DNA from: an uncultured Bacteroidia bacterium
GTDB lineage: Bacteria > Bacteroidota > Bacteroidia > NS11-12g > UBA955
DNA: 64,000 nt
Assembly (NCBI GenBank): GCA_943788195.1
Contig: CALSPH010000001.1
Location: 123,673-187,672 of the forward strand
Reading direction: 5' to 3'
Both the position numbers and the translations under genes were made by a program. Under the pieces are notes generated by a model that was not told where the DNA came from, made no database searches, and saw only the letters and a list, made by a program, of their open reading frames with translations. Positions 20,085 through 30,586 of this stretch are shown piece after piece. Each line of letters starts with the position of its first letter. Positions within the stretch are counted from its first letter, which is position 1.

Positions 20085-20209
20085 GTGATTTCTTTTGAGG
20101 GTAGCGAATATACTTTGTCCAAGACAAAATTTATGCCTTCAACATGAATTTTTTGCAGATCGCTTTTGTTTTGCGATGAATTAACCTTTGGTCACATTAC
20201 CATGAAACC

Positions 20210-22183
20210 TTAGTAAGCTATTAGTTTTGTTAATTTCCTCTTGAACTCTTCAAGTGGCAGAAATTCATCTTCCAAATTCTTGGCAAAAGGCACGGATGTG
20301 TCCAAGCTTCCAATGCGAATTATAGGTGCATCCAAACTTTCAAAATGGTGTTCTCCAATCCACGCGGCAATTTCTGCACCTATGCCTCCTGTAAGTGTAG
20401 CTTCATGCAAAACCATCACTTTACCTGTCTTTTTAAGGGATGTTACAACGGTTTCCTTATCCCATGGGAGTAAGGTCCGTAAATCAACTATTTCTACATT
20501 CAGTTGATGCTCCTTGACATAATCCATGGCCCATTGCACTGCCCAACCGTAGGTTATGATGCTCACATCTTCTCCTTCATGAACCACTTTTGCCTCACCA
20601 AGGGGAAAGGTATAGTAGGCCTCAGGCACTTCCTCTTCTATACTTCGATACAGTTTTTTATGTTCAAAAAACAAAATTGGATTGGGTTCTTCGATGGATG
20701 CAGCAAGTAATCCTTTCGCATCCGCAGGTGAAGAAGGATAGACTATTTTTAATCCAGGCACATGCATAAACCAACTTTCCATGGTCTGACTGTGAAATGG
20801 TCCCGCTTGCACGCCTGCACCGCATGGCATTCTTACAACCACATCAGCAGCTTGGCCCCAACGGTAATGCACTTTCGCCAAATTATTCACGATTTGATTG
20901 AAACCGCAACTCACAAAATCCGAGAACTGCATTTCTACAATGGCCTTAAACCCTTTAATGGCTAAGCCTAAACCCGCACCTAAAATACTTGATTCGGTAA
21001 TGGGTGTATTTCGCACTCTTGCTTTACCAAATTTGTCCAAAAAACCATCCGTTATCTTAAAGACACCCCCATACTCCGCAATATCCTGACCCATGATAAC
21101 GGTATTCTCAAAGCGTTCCATGCTTTGCTCTAAACCGTTTTTAATGGCATCGATGAGCCGCATTTCCATTTTAGCTGAACTGTTCGGTTTGGTCTCAACA
21201 AAGATGTGCTCGGCATATCGATCCTTCAATTCTTCTTGAATGTCCGCCTCAATTTCGGGATAATCAAATACTTCTTTAAGCGCTTGATCTATTTCTTCTC
21301 TAATTTTAGCGGTAATTTGATCCAGCTCATCTTGTTCAATTCCTTTCTCCAATAAGAAATTTTGATAATTGCTTACGGGGTCTTTTTTCGACCAAGTATC
21401 AAACAATTCTTGAGGTACATATTTAACCCCACTCGCTTCCTCGTGCCCACGCATTCTAAAAGTCAAGCATTCCAAAATAACAGGTTTTGGGCTTTCGCGC
21501 ATGTTTTCAGCAATTTCTTTAACTTTATGATAAACCTCAAGAATATTATTCCCATCCACTTGATGCGCCTCCATGCCATATCCAATCCCTTTATCAATAA
21601 ACTGAGCACAGTTAAACTGCTCATTGCTTGGAGTAGAAAGGCCATAGCCATTATTTTCAATTACAAAAATAACGGGCAGATCCCAAACCGAAGCCACATT
21701 CATTGCTTCATGAAAGTCGCCTTCGCTTGTGCCACCATCTCCACTAAAGACTGCGGTAATTTGACCACTTCCAGACAATAACTCGCCAAGTGCTATACCA
21801 TTTGCAACTCCATGATTTGCACCTAAATGACTGATCATTCCAACGATATGATGCGTTTTTGTACCAAAATGAAAACTTCGGTCTCTCCCTTTTGTAAACC
21901 CCTTTTCTTTGCCTTGCCATTGGGCAAACAAACGGGTTAAGGGAATATTTCGACCTGTAAAGACTCCCAGGTTACGATGTAATGGAAGGATATAATCCTT
22001 CTCGTCTAAGGCAGCCGTTAAACCAACAGAAATGGCCTCTTGACCTATGCCGCTAAACCATTTACTAATCTTACCTTGCCTTAAAAGAATGAGCATTTTC
22101 TCCTCGATTAAACGAGGATAAACTAGCTTACGATAAAGTTCCACCAGTTGGGTTACGACCAAATTCTTATGCTTAAATTGCAT
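20210..22183 (-). CDS. Branched-chain 2-oxoacid dehydrogenase-like E1, fused alpha-beta subunits
   Basis: Alpha half with TPP motif GDGGTSEGDFHEAMNVASVW...NNGYG; beta half AIKNGLEQSMERFENTVIMGQDIAEYGGVF; start set at MQFKHKN. Confidence 0.92.
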   Translation of the reverse strand: MQFKHKNLVVTQLVELYRKLVYPRLIEEKMLILLRQGKISKWFSGIGQEAISVGLTAALDEKDYILPLHRNLGVFTGRNIPLTRLFAQWQGKEKGFTKGRDRSFHFGTKTHHIVGMISHLGANHGVANGIALGELLSGSGQITAVFSGDGGTSEGDFHEAMNVASVWDLPVIFVIENNGYGLSTPSNEQFNCAQFIDKGIGYGMEAHQVDGNNILEVYHKVKEIAENMRESPKPVILECLTFRMRGHEEASGVKYVPQELFDTWSKKDPVSNYQNFLLEKGIEQDELDQITAKIREEIDQALKEVFDYPEIEADIQEELKDRYAEHIFVETKPNSSAKMEMRLIDAIKNGLEQSMERFENTVIMGQDIAEYGGVFKITDGFLDKFGKARVRNTPITESSILGAGLGLAIKGFKAIVEMQFSDFVSCGFNQIVNNLAKVHYRWGQAADVVVRMPCGAGVQAGPFHSQTMESWFMHVPGLKIVYPSSPADAKGLLAASIEEPNPILFFEHKKLYRSIEEEVPEAYYTFPLGEAKVVHEGEDVSIITYGWAVQWAMDYVKEHQLNVEIVDLRTLLPWDKETVVTSLKKTGKVMVLHEATLTGGIGAEIAAWIGEHHFESLDAPIIRIGSLDTSVPFAKNLEDEFLPLEEFKRKLTKLIAY

Positions 22184-22241
22184 GCTGGGCAAAGATATAT
22201 TAATCTTCAATTTTAAGAACTGAAAAGTGTAATTTTGCTGA

Positions 22242-23069
22242 ATGCATCTGGTAGCTGACAGTGGGAGCACAAAAACAGAATGGAGAATCGTTCATAATAA
22301 TGATTACCATCTACTTTCGAATGGGTTAAATCCCATGGTTGCCCCTATTCCTTTTCTAGAAATGGAAATAAAAAATGTAGCCGCTCATCAAAATAACGTT
22401 GGAAAAATCACCCGAATCAGCTTTTACGGAGCCGGATGTGCAAAAAATGAGTCCAAAGAAACTATTAAGGGGCTTTTAGAGCGCTTTTTTCCAAAAGCTA
22501 ATGTTGAAGTTTACAGCGACTTGATAGCTGCCGCGAAGGCTGTATTTAATACAACAGAAGGCATCTCATGTATACTAGGAACAGGCAGCAACGCTGCATA
22601 TTATGATGGCAAAAACCTAGTACAAGATAAACCCGCGTTAGGTTATATTTTAGGTGATGATGGTGCTGGCGTTGGAATAGGTAGGGCACTTTTAAAAGAT
22701 TATCTCTATGGCAACACCGCATGGCTGCCATTTATAAAATCTTTGAGCTTAGAATCTGATCCTAAAGAAATAATTCGTGCAATTTATGCAAATGACAAGC
22801 CCAACACCTTAATAGCCCAATACGCGGAAGTAGCCTTGAAGAATCTATCGAACCCAATGATTCAAAAATTAGTAAGAAATCAGTTCAATCAGTTCTTTGA
22901 TGATATGGTAGAACCCTATCGTGGGAAAAGTAGAAAAGTAGGTTTTGTGGGTTCAGTAGCACACTATGGTTCAGAAATACTCAATGAAATATGCAAAGAC
23001 CGCAATATGGAGCTTTATGGTATTGTGAAGCAACCCATTGAAAATATAATCAAGCAGTTAGAAAGTTAA
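22242..23069 (+). CDS. BadF/BadG/BcrA/BcrD ATPase family (N-acetylglucosamine kinase-like)
   Basis: LVADSGSTKTEWRIV, GISCILGTGSNAAYYDG, GYILGDDGAGVGIGR. Confidence 0.88.
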   Translation: MHLVADSGSTKTEWRIVHNNDYHLLSNGLNPMVAPIPFLEMEIKNVAAHQNNVGKITRISFYGAGCAKNESKETIKGLLERFFPKANVEVYSDLIAAAKAVFNTTEGISCILGTGSNAAYYDGKNLVQDKPALGYILGDDGAGVGIGRALLKDYLYGNTAWLPFIKSLSLESDPKEIIRAIYANDKPNTLIAQYAEVALKNLSNPMIQKLVRNQFNQFFDDMVEPYRGKSRKVGFVGSVAHYGSEILNEICKDRNMELYGIVKQPIENIIKQLES

Positions 23070-23098
23070 TTTTAAATATATCTTCGCAGGTAGAAGCA

Positions 23099-23476
23099 AT
23101 GGCAAAAAAGACAAAGGAAAAAACCCTGATTAGCAAAGACCTTTTGGTACAAAACGTAGTAAAAGGAATGCAGGAAAAAAAAGCAGAACGAATTGTTGTT
23201 TTAAATTTAGAAAATATTGATACAGCGGTTGCAGATTTTTTTGTGATTTGCAGCGCAACCAATGACAGGCAAGTAGATGCCATTGCCAAAAGTATTGGCG
23301 ATGAAGTGCACAAAGCAATAAAAGAATGGCCCTGGCATATCGAAGGGAAGGAAAACAAAGAATGGATTCTGCTGGATTACATTAATGTGGTTGCACATGT
23401 ATTCAATCAAGATAAGCGTGAATTTTATGGCCTTGAAGAGCTTTGGGGCGATGCAGAAATAACTCATTTTGAGTGA
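23099..23476 (+). CDS. rsfS: Ribosome silencing factor
   Basis: DFFVICSATNDRQVDAIAKSI...WPWHIEGKENKEWILLDYINVVAHVFNQDKREFYGLEELWGDAE. Confidence 0.95.
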   Translation: MAKKTKEKTLISKDLLVQNVVKGMQEKKAERIVVLNLENIDTAVADFFVICSATNDRQVDAIAKSIGDEVHKAIKEWPWHIEGKENKEWILLDYINVVAHVFNQDKREFYGLEELWGDAEITHFE

Positions 23477-23546
23477 GTTACACAAATTAATCAGCATTAA
23501 TTAACAAACTTTTTATCTGTGGCATGATATTTGCTAAAAGGCAGGT

Positions 23547-24092
23547 ATGTCAAGGAATATTAAAATTCTGCTGATTTTTGGAGCATTTGCCTTTGGCTTT
23601 ATGAGTCCATCATTGCCTTTGAACCACATTGCCCCTTATTCTCTTAACGGTCAAGACAGTGCTACTAAAGATAGTTCTGTTCGCGCGGATTCTCTTATGA
23701 TGGATAGCCTTCAATTGGATATAGTTCAAGATAGCATCCTCAACTTAGACTCTTTAAGTTCGGATAGCAGCATACTTAAGACACAAGACACTCTAGAGGT
23801 AATTTATGGTACTGCAAGTTATTATCATAACATGTTTGTAGGAAGGCCTACTGCAACTGGCGATATTTTCAACCAGAGTAAAATGACCTGCGCACACCGC
23901 ACCATACCATTGAAATCTTGGGTTAGAGTTACCAACTTGAACACCGGAAAATCAGTCATTCTATATGTCAATGACCGAATGGGCAAAAGCCCTCATGAGA
24001 TTGATCTAACTACTGCCGCAGCAAAGAAACTTGGCTATATCCGTTCTGGCTGGGTCAAGGTAAAAATTGAAGTGCTACCTGAAAAACCTTAA
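23547..24092 (+). CDS. RlpA-like double-psi beta-barrel septal protein
   Basis: GTASYYHNMFVGRPTATGDIFNQSKMTCAHRTIPLKSWVRVTNLNTGKSVILYVNDRM. Confidence 0.88.
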   Translation: MSRNIKILLIFGAFAFGFMSPSLPLNHIAPYSLNGQDSATKDSSVRADSLMMDSLQLDIVQDSILNLDSLSSDSSILKTQDTLEVIYGTASYYHNMFVGRPTATGDIFNQSKMTCAHRTIPLKSWVRVTNLNTGKSVILYVNDRMGKSPHEIDLTTAAAKKLGYIRSGWVKVKIEVLPEKP

Positions 24093-24125
24093 TTCTTGCC
24101 CGTTTAATTGTACATTTGAAATGGT

Positions 24126-25103
24126 ATGATTAGGCATTCATTAGCTGAACTAAGCAGCTCTATCGTTTATGATGAAAAGGAGATAAAAACGGAGAAATCG
24201 ATAATCCTTGAGAAAATTCAACTACGCCATTCGGGCAAAACACACTGGTTAAATACATATGGAATTGATTCTGCAGAAGTCATACGAAAATTTCTCCAAG
24301 ACAATAATCTGGATGAATTTATCTATAAATTAATCCTTGATAAGGAGCATACTACTAAGGTACTCATTTTGGACGAAGTGGTCTTTGTTGCTATTCACGT
24401 ATTAAAAACGGAGAATCCGCAATTTGAATCTGAACAAATGTTTTTTGTTGTAGACCCATCTTTCCTTTGTAGTATTCAAGAGAAAAAAGGCGATTACTTT
24501 GAATGGGTGCGAGAACGCTTGCAACTTGGAAAAGGTATCGTACGGAAAAGAAAGGTCGATTATTTATTATACCTTTTGCTTGAATCCATTATCGATAATT
24601 ATCACGAATCCTACCAAAAATATACGGCATCATACTCCAATATCGGCACTACAGAAATAAAACCCACCCCAGAATTTACCGCACAAGTGGAAAGCAGGAA
24701 ACACGATTTGTTCAAATTTAAACGAGCAACCGCCAGTTTGCGAGACACCTTTACTAAGTTGGAGAAGCTTGAACTAAAAGAATTGCATTCAAAATACTTT
24801 TCGGAATTAAAAGACCAAGCAAATAACCTTATTTCAGACATCGATTTTGATTTACATGAACTTGCAAGCGACATAAATTTAATTTTTAGTATTCAAGGGC
24901 ACCGGTTGAATGATGTGATGAAAACATTGACCATATTTTCTGTAATCTTTATTCCACTCACATTTATTGCGGGTATCTACGGGATGAACTTTGATCACAT
25001 TCCAGGCGCTAAGCATCCACAGGGATTTAATATTCTAATTATTGCAATGGCACTTATCTCAGGATTTAGTATCTTTTATTTCATCCGTAAAAACTGGTTT
25101 TAA
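24126..25103 (+). CDS. corA: CorA family magnesium/cobalt transporter
   Basis: Two C-terminal TM helices with IYGMNF (GMN motif). Confidence 0.93.
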   Translation: MIRHSLAELSSSIVYDEKEIKTEKSIILEKIQLRHSGKTHWLNTYGIDSAEVIRKFLQDNNLDEFIYKLILDKEHTTKVLILDEVVFVAIHVLKTENPQFESEQMFFVVDPSFLCSIQEKKGDYFEWVRERLQLGKGIVRKRKVDYLLYLLLESIIDNYHESYQKYTASYSNIGTTEIKPTPEFTAQVESRKHDLFKFKRATASLRDTFTKLEKLELKELHSKYFSELKDQANNLISDIDFDLHELASDINLIFSIQGHRLNDVMKTLTIFSVIFIPLTFIAGIYGMNFDHIPGAKHPQGFNILIIAMALISGFSIFYFIRKNWF

Positions 25104-26029
25104 TGCTGCAATAACCATCGGCATTTGAGTCTGCGTAGCTGAATATCCCAGAAAAAGCCTTTTACTGCCGCTTTTTTAAATCCTTTATCAATTAAATGAG
25201 CAGAAACTTCAATAATTATTTTCTTTAATTGGGCCGATTGAGCGGAGTCCAAAGGCCTGTTTCTACGCACAAAGCTCGCTAAAAAAGCTGCATCTTCTGT
25301 TGGTAATTTGTAATTCAAGTTTGCCAATTTTTCTTCTAGTAGTAGCGTTTCTTTAGCGTAAACTTGATATTTCTGATTTTTTTTATCCTGCCCCGTAGTA
25401 CTTGAAATAAAATGCAAGGTTCCACCCAACACCATATTGGCCACTGAATATTTTTCAGCAACCTGCTGAACCCAAACATAGTCCTCCAAATATTCCATGG
25501 CAGGATCAAAGGCAATTCCTTGTACCATACTTGTTCGCGCAACCAAAGAGGACATGATGAATGCATTCTTAAACAACAACCGCACTTGAATATCCTCATT
25601 GGAGATTGGATATCGAAAATTTTTCTGTCTCAAATTCTCCAAAAATACTCCCCGCACTTTTCCATCTCCAACTAATGCATGCTCTGGGTTTTTCTCTAAA
25701 AACTGAATTTGTCGCATTAATTTATCAGCTCTTGGCCAACCATCATCTGCATCTAACCAAGCCAAATAAGGGGTATTCACTTGTTCTAATAACATATTAC
25801 GTCCAGCAACAATGCCACCGGGTTTAGGAACATCAATTACATGAATGCCATTAAAATGGGCTTGATAATCTTTAATCAAAGTGAGTGTTCCATCACTGCT
25901 GCTATCATTCGCTATAAAGATTTGCCAATCCACACCTTCCTGTTGTGTTGCATCCTCAATAGCAATATGCAACGTTTTCTCCGCATTTTTAGCGGGAATC
26001 AGTATGGATATTTTCGGTAAATCAGGCAT
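25100..26029 (-). CDS. Glycosyltransferase family 2
   Basis: ISILIPAKNAEKTLHIAIEDATQQ...IANDSSSDGTLTLIKDY...YLAWLDADDGW. Confidence 0.92.
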   Translation of the reverse strand: MPDLPKISILIPAKNAEKTLHIAIEDATQQEGVDWQIFIANDSSSDGTLTLIKDYQAHFNGIHVIDVPKPGGIVAGRNMLLEQVNTPYLAWLDADDGWPRADKLMRQIQFLEKNPEHALVGDGKVRGVFLENLRQKNFRYPISNEDIQVRLLFKNAFIMSSLVARTSMVQGIAFDPAMEYLEDYVWVQQVAEKYSVANMVLGGTLHFISSTTGQDKKNQKYQVYAKETLLLEEKLANLNYKLPTEDAAFLASFVRRNRPLDSAQSAQLKKIIIEVSAHLIDKGFKKAAVKGFFWDIQLRRLKCRWLLQH

Positions 26030-26082
26030 TTTAATCAGCGAACAAAGCTACAGAAATTAACCGAATAGCCTATCTTTGAAGG

Positions 26083-26526
26083 ATGAGTTTAAAGTCCAAA
26101 ATTGAAGCTGCAATTACGGTAGCTATGAAGAATAAGAAAAGCGGAAAACTGCGCGGCCTAAGAGAGATTAAATCCCAATTATTATTGGCCGAAACCAGTG
26201 GACAAGGGGAGGTTGATGAAGCCAAGGAACTCAGCATACTACAGAAAATGGCCAAGCAACGTCAAGATAGTCTAAAGATCTATGAGGAGCAAGACAGGCA
26301 AGACTTGGCTGCAAAAGAAAGAGAGGAACTGGAACTACTTCAAACATATCTTCCAAAGCCTTTATCTGCTGATGAACTCGAAATAATTATCAAAGAAATT
26401 ATAGCTCAAACCGGTGCAGAAAGCATGCGAGATATGGGGAAAGTAATGCCTTTGGCCAAAGAAAAAATTGGAGGAGGAGCAGACGGCAGGACGCTCTCAG
26501 AGATAATTAGAAAATTATTATCCTAA
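26083..26526 (+). CDS. GatB/YqeY domain protein
   Basis: MSLKSKIEAAITVAMKNKKSGKLRGLREIKSQLL...DMGKVMPLAKEKIGGGADGRTLSEIIRKLL. Confidence 0.93.
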   Translation: MSLKSKIEAAITVAMKNKKSGKLRGLREIKSQLLLAETSGQGEVDEAKELSILQKMAKQRQDSLKIYEEQDRQDLAAKEREELELLQTYLPKPLSADELEIIIKEIIAQTGAESMRDMGKVMPLAKEKIGGGADGRTLSEIIRKLLS

Positions 26527-26570
26527 TTCTTTTTAATCCTTGAAAAATATCCCAACTTTGTCAATCTTCC

Positions 26571-28352
26571 ATGGATAATTTTATTGTTTCAGCGCGTAAG
26601 TATAGACCCCAAACATTTGCTGATGTTGTGGGCCAAAAACACATTACGGATACGCTGATTAATGAAATTAAATCCCAGCATTTAGCACAGGCATTTTTGT
26701 TTACTGGGCCACGTGGTGTAGGTAAAACAACCTGCGCCCGTATTTTAGCTAAAGTAATAAACTCGGACGAAAACACTCAGCCAGATCAAGATTTTGCGTT
26801 TAATATCTTTGAGCTTGATGCAGCTTCTAATAATTCGGTAGATGATATTCGTTCGCTCAATGAGCAAGTGCGCATACCCCCTCAAACAGGCAATTTCAAG
26901 GTTTACATCATCGATGAGGTGCATATGCTCAGCGCTAGTGCATTCAATGCATTTCTAAAAACACTTGAGGAACCCCCCAGTTATGCCATTTTTATATTGG
27001 CAACTACTGAAAAGCATAAAATACTACCCACCATTTTATCACGATGTCAAATATTTAATTTCAACCGGATAAAAGTAATTGATATCGTGAACTATTTAAA
27101 AGTGATTGCTTCTAAAGAAAAGGTAGAAGTAGATGACGAAGCATTACACATAATAGCCCAAAAAGCAGATGGTGGAATGCGCGATGCTTTATCCATGTTT
27201 GACCAACTTGTAAGTTTTTGCAATGGTAAAATTACCTATGACAAAACCATTGAGAATTTAAACCTTCTGGATGCGGATTATTATTTTCAAATATCAGAAG
27301 CGCTATTCAGTCAACAAGCGGGAAAAGCTTTGGCTTTGTTTGATGAAATTTTGCAAAAAGGCTTTGATGGTCATCAATTCTTGTTAGGGCTGAATGATCA
27401 TTACCGAAATTTATTGATGGTGAAAGATTCTGAAACGCACAAATTGTTGGAAGTTTCTGAGGTTATTCAAGATAAATATAAAGAGCAGGCAGAAAAATGC
27501 GACTATGGTCTTTTACTCAATGGACTTAATGTTGCGCATCGTTTCGAGTTTGAATATAAAACAGCGAGCAACAAAAGGCTTCATATCGAATTATGTTTGA
27601 TGAAATTGAATGCACTTCCCTATCTCATGAAAGGCAGTGCTCAAGAAAGCAGTGATGACGAGCCTGTAGTGATGGAATTCAAAACAGCTATTGCTATACC
27701 CGTTCAAAAGCAGAAAAAGCGGAAAATTATTAAACCTAGAGCAGTGGTTACCTCTTCCCCAGCAGTAAGAACGGAATCACATATTGAACATAAATTAAAA
27801 ATAGCAAATCCGAAAAGTGAGGTAAATCTAATCAAAGATGAAACACTTCAAAAGATCCCAAAGTTGAATGCGGCTTCTGTATCAAAATACAAAACGGACT
27901 TAGCGGATAAAAAAGCATTGGATTTGGCTAATGAATCGACCGAATCTAGAGTTAACCAACCTGAAATATCTACGAATACGCATCCCCATTTTACGGTTGA
28001 GAATGTACGAAATATGCTAAATGAGTTGGCAGAAGAATTAATTGACACTAAAAACAAAAAATTCACTGCAGCATTGATCAAAGGGAAAGAATTTGCCATT
28101 CAAGACAACAACATTTTATATAGTTTTAGTTCCAGCATCGAACAAAAACAATTTACAGATTGTTTGATTGAAATCAGAGTCGCTTTAAAGAAGGAATTTG
28201 GTGCAGATAAGGGAATTGAAATGATGGTTTCTATTTCAGAATCAGAAGCAAAACAAATTTTCTCCCCCAATCAAAAATTTGCCAAAATTATTGCTGAAAG
28301 TGAAGCGGTTCAAAAGTTAGTTGAAAAGCTCAACTTAGGAATAAAAAAATGA
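26571..28352 (+). CDS. dnaX: DNA polymerase III subunit gamma/tau
   Basis: KYRPQTFADVVGQKHITDTL, GPRGVGKTTCARILAK, DEVHMLSASAFNAFLKTLEEPP. Confidence 0.96.
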   Translation: MDNFIVSARKYRPQTFADVVGQKHITDTLINEIKSQHLAQAFLFTGPRGVGKTTCARILAKVINSDENTQPDQDFAFNIFELDAASNNSVDDIRSLNEQVRIPPQTGNFKVYIIDEVHMLSASAFNAFLKTLEEPPSYAIFILATTEKHKILPTILSRCQIFNFNRIKVIDIVNYLKVIASKEKVEVDDEALHIIAQKADGGMRDALSMFDQLVSFCNGKITYDKTIENLNLLDADYYFQISEALFSQQAGKALALFDEILQKGFDGHQFLLGLNDHYRNLLMVKDSETHKLLEVSEVIQDKYKEQAEKCDYGLLLNGLNVAHRFEFEYKTASNKRLHIELCLMKLNALPYLMKGSAQESSDDEPVVMEFKTAIAIPVQKQKKRKIIKPRAVVTSSPAVRTESHIEHKLKIANPKSEVNLIKDETLQKIPKLNAASVSKYKTDLADKKALDLANESTESRVNQPEISTNTHPHFTVENVRNMLNELAEELIDTKNKKFTAALIKGKEFAIQDNNILYSFSSSIEQKQFTDCLIEIRVALKKEFGADKGIEMMVSISESEAKQIFSPNQKFAKIIAESEAVQKLVEKLNLGIKK

Positions 28353-29482
28353 TAAAGTTTCAGGTTCAACATTATACCTTAAAATCATACAAACATTTTG
28401 ATTCAATTAAAGAATCATGGGTTGATTTTAACAACAACCCTTCGCTTTGTCCTGAAAATTTAATTGCAATTGAAAACAGTGAAATCAATGATGTAACACC
28501 GTATTATGTGATGGTTTATGTTCAAGGTCAACTTAAGGGACTTATATACTACCAGATGTTGCATTTCAATTCCTCATTTATTGATTTGGGCATACTTAAC
28601 AAGTGGTATTATAACCTATTGCAATTCTTCATCCGGAGAATAAAAACCAATTTACTCATCTGCGGAAGTCTTTTTCGTATTGATTTCAAGGGTTTTGACG
28701 GAGTTAGTGGGGACGAGGTAGCCATGATTACCAAAACAATTGCTGAAGAGTCCTTATTGGGGAAACGAATTAGTGGAATACTAATGAAAGATTTGGAAAT
28801 CGATTTAGGTCTCAAAACACAAAATTTATTCAAATTTAAACCCATGCACTCCGATGTTACAATGGTAATGCCCATACGTAACTCCTGGAACAATATGGAC
28901 GATTATCTAAATGATCTTAAACGGAAATACAAAAAACGCGTTAATAAAATTCTAAGTGATGGAAAGCCTTTGGAAATTAGGGAATTAGAACTTGCTGAAA
29001 TTAAACAATACGAATCTGAAATCTCTAATTTATACAATCAAATTGTCCGTAAACAAATTGTGCGTCTTGGGGTTCTCAACGGGTTATATTTCATGGAAAT
29101 GAAGCGTCAATTGAAAGATAAATACAAGATTTATGGCTTCTTCCATGATGGCCAACTAGTCGCTTTCTCTACCCATATTCATTATGGAAATTCTATGGAA
29201 ATCTATTATATCGGATTTTCTTACCCCCAAAATAATACATTTCAGTTGTATTTCAATATTCTGTACCATGGCTTAAGTATTGCAATTGAAAAAAAGTATA
29301 AATCTATTGAGTTGGGAAGGACTGCTAAAGAAGCTAAGGCAAGTATGGGCGCAGAACCCGAAGCCAGTATTAATTACGTCTGCATTAATAACCCTTTCCT
29401 CAACGGGTTATTCAACAAAATAAGGAAAAACTTTTCGCGAAAAATGGGCGAAACTTGGGCTAATCGACAACCCCTAAAATAG
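28349..29482 (+). CDS. GNAT/FemAB-like acyltransferase, uncharacterised
   Basis: KRKYKKRVNKIL...IYYIGFSYPQNNTFQLYFNILYHGLSIAIEKKYKSIELGRTAKEAKASMGAEP. Confidence 0.55.
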   Translation: MIKFQVQHYTLKSYKHFDSIKESWVDFNNNPSLCPENLIAIENSEINDVTPYYVMVYVQGQLKGLIYYQMLHFNSSFIDLGILNKWYYNLLQFFIRRIKTNLLICGSLFRIDFKGFDGVSGDEVAMITKTIAEESLLGKRISGILMKDLEIDLGLKTQNLFKFKPMHSDVTMVMPIRNSWNNMDDYLNDLKRKYKKRVNKILSDGKPLEIRELELAEIKQYESEISNLYNQIVRKQIVRLGVLNGLYFMEMKRQLKDKYKIYGFFHDGQLVAFSTHIHYGNSMEIYYIGFSYPQNNTFQLYFNILYHGLSIAIEKKYKSIELGRTAKEAKASMGAEPEASINYVCINNPFLNGLFNKIRKNFSRKMGETWANRQPLK

Positions 29483-29552
29483 TTTTTTTAATCCTTAATA
29501 AAATGCTAATTTCGCAAAATTGAATACTAAAGGTTTCAATGCACCATAAATA

Positions 29553-30575
29553 ATGAGTATTTTCGGATTTTTAACGCAAGAATTAGCCATCGATTTGGGT
29601 ACAGCAAATACCCTGATTATTCACAAGGACGTTGTTGTTGTGGATGAGCCATCCATCATTGCCATGGAACGAAACAGTGGAAAGGTAATTGCCATTGGTC
29701 ATCAAGCCCAACAGATGTTCGGTAAAGAGAATGAAGGGATTAAAACTATTCGTCCTCTTAAGGATGGTGTTATTGCCGATTTTCAAGCTGCCGAACACAT
29801 GATTCGAGGCATGATAAAGATGATGAACAAAAAGGGAAGCATCTTTAGTCCTCAATTAAAAATGGTGATCTGTATTCCTTCTGGAATTACCGAAGTTGAA
29901 AAAAGAGCTGTTATTGATTCTGCGCAGCGCGCAGGTGGTAGAGAAGTATATCTTATTCATGAGCCTATGGCCGCAGCAGTAGGTATTGGCATAGATGTTA
30001 CTGAACCTATGGGTAATATGATTATTGATATAGGTGGAGGAACCACTGAAATTGCAGTAATTGCTTTAGGCGGTATTGTTTGTGATGAAAGTATTCGTGT
30101 TGCAGGAGATGAGTTTACCTTAGACATTGCTGATTACATGCGTAGACAGCACAATTTGTTGATTGGTGAAAGAACTGCTGAAAAAATAAAAATTAACGTA
30201 GGTGCCGCATTAACTGACTTAACAAACCCACCGGACGATTACCCAGTGTATGGGCGTGATTTGATGACCGGTATCCCGAAACAAATCATGATTTCATATT
30301 CTGAAATAGCTTTGGCTTTGGATAAAAGCGTTTCAAAAATAGAAGAAGCGGTGCTTCGTGCATTGGAGAACACTCCCCCTGAATTATCAGCAGATATCTT
30401 CCAAACAGGATTATATTTAACAGGTGGTGGAGCATTATTAAGAGGTTTAGACAAGCGTTTACATGCGAAGACAAAGCTTCCTGTTAATATAGCAGAAGAC
30501 CCATTAAGAGCCGTTGTAAGAGGCACAGGAATTGCTTTAAAGAATATTGACAAATTTAACTTCTTAATGAAATAG
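29553..30575 (+). CDS. mreB: Rod shape-determining protein MreB
   Basis: IDLGTANTLI, HEPMAAAVGIGIDV, GNMIIDIGGGTTEIAVI. Confidence 0.98.
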   Translation: MSIFGFLTQELAIDLGTANTLIIHKDVVVVDEPSIIAMERNSGKVIAIGHQAQQMFGKENEGIKTIRPLKDGVIADFQAAEHMIRGMIKMMNKKGSIFSPQLKMVICIPSGITEVEKRAVIDSAQRAGGREVYLIHEPMAAAVGIGIDVTEPMGNMIIDIGGGTTEIAVIALGGIVCDESIRVAGDEFTLDIADYMRRQHNLLIGERTAEKIKINVGAALTDLTNPPDDYPVYGRDLMTGIPKQIMISYSEIALALDKSVSKIEEAVLRALENTPPELSADIFQTGLYLTGGGALLRGLDKRLHAKTKLPVNIAEDPLRAVVRGTGIALKNIDKFNFLMK

Positions 30576-30586
30576 TATTTTAGGGT

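Noticed and set aside
19431-20147. 238-aa ORF antisense to the M1 aminopeptidase
   Set aside because: Shadow ORF; the opposite strand has full M1 motifs.
21362-21781. 139-aa ORF antisense to the 2-oxoacid dehydrogenase E1
   Set aside because: Shadow ORF over the TPP-binding region of a clear E1 gene.
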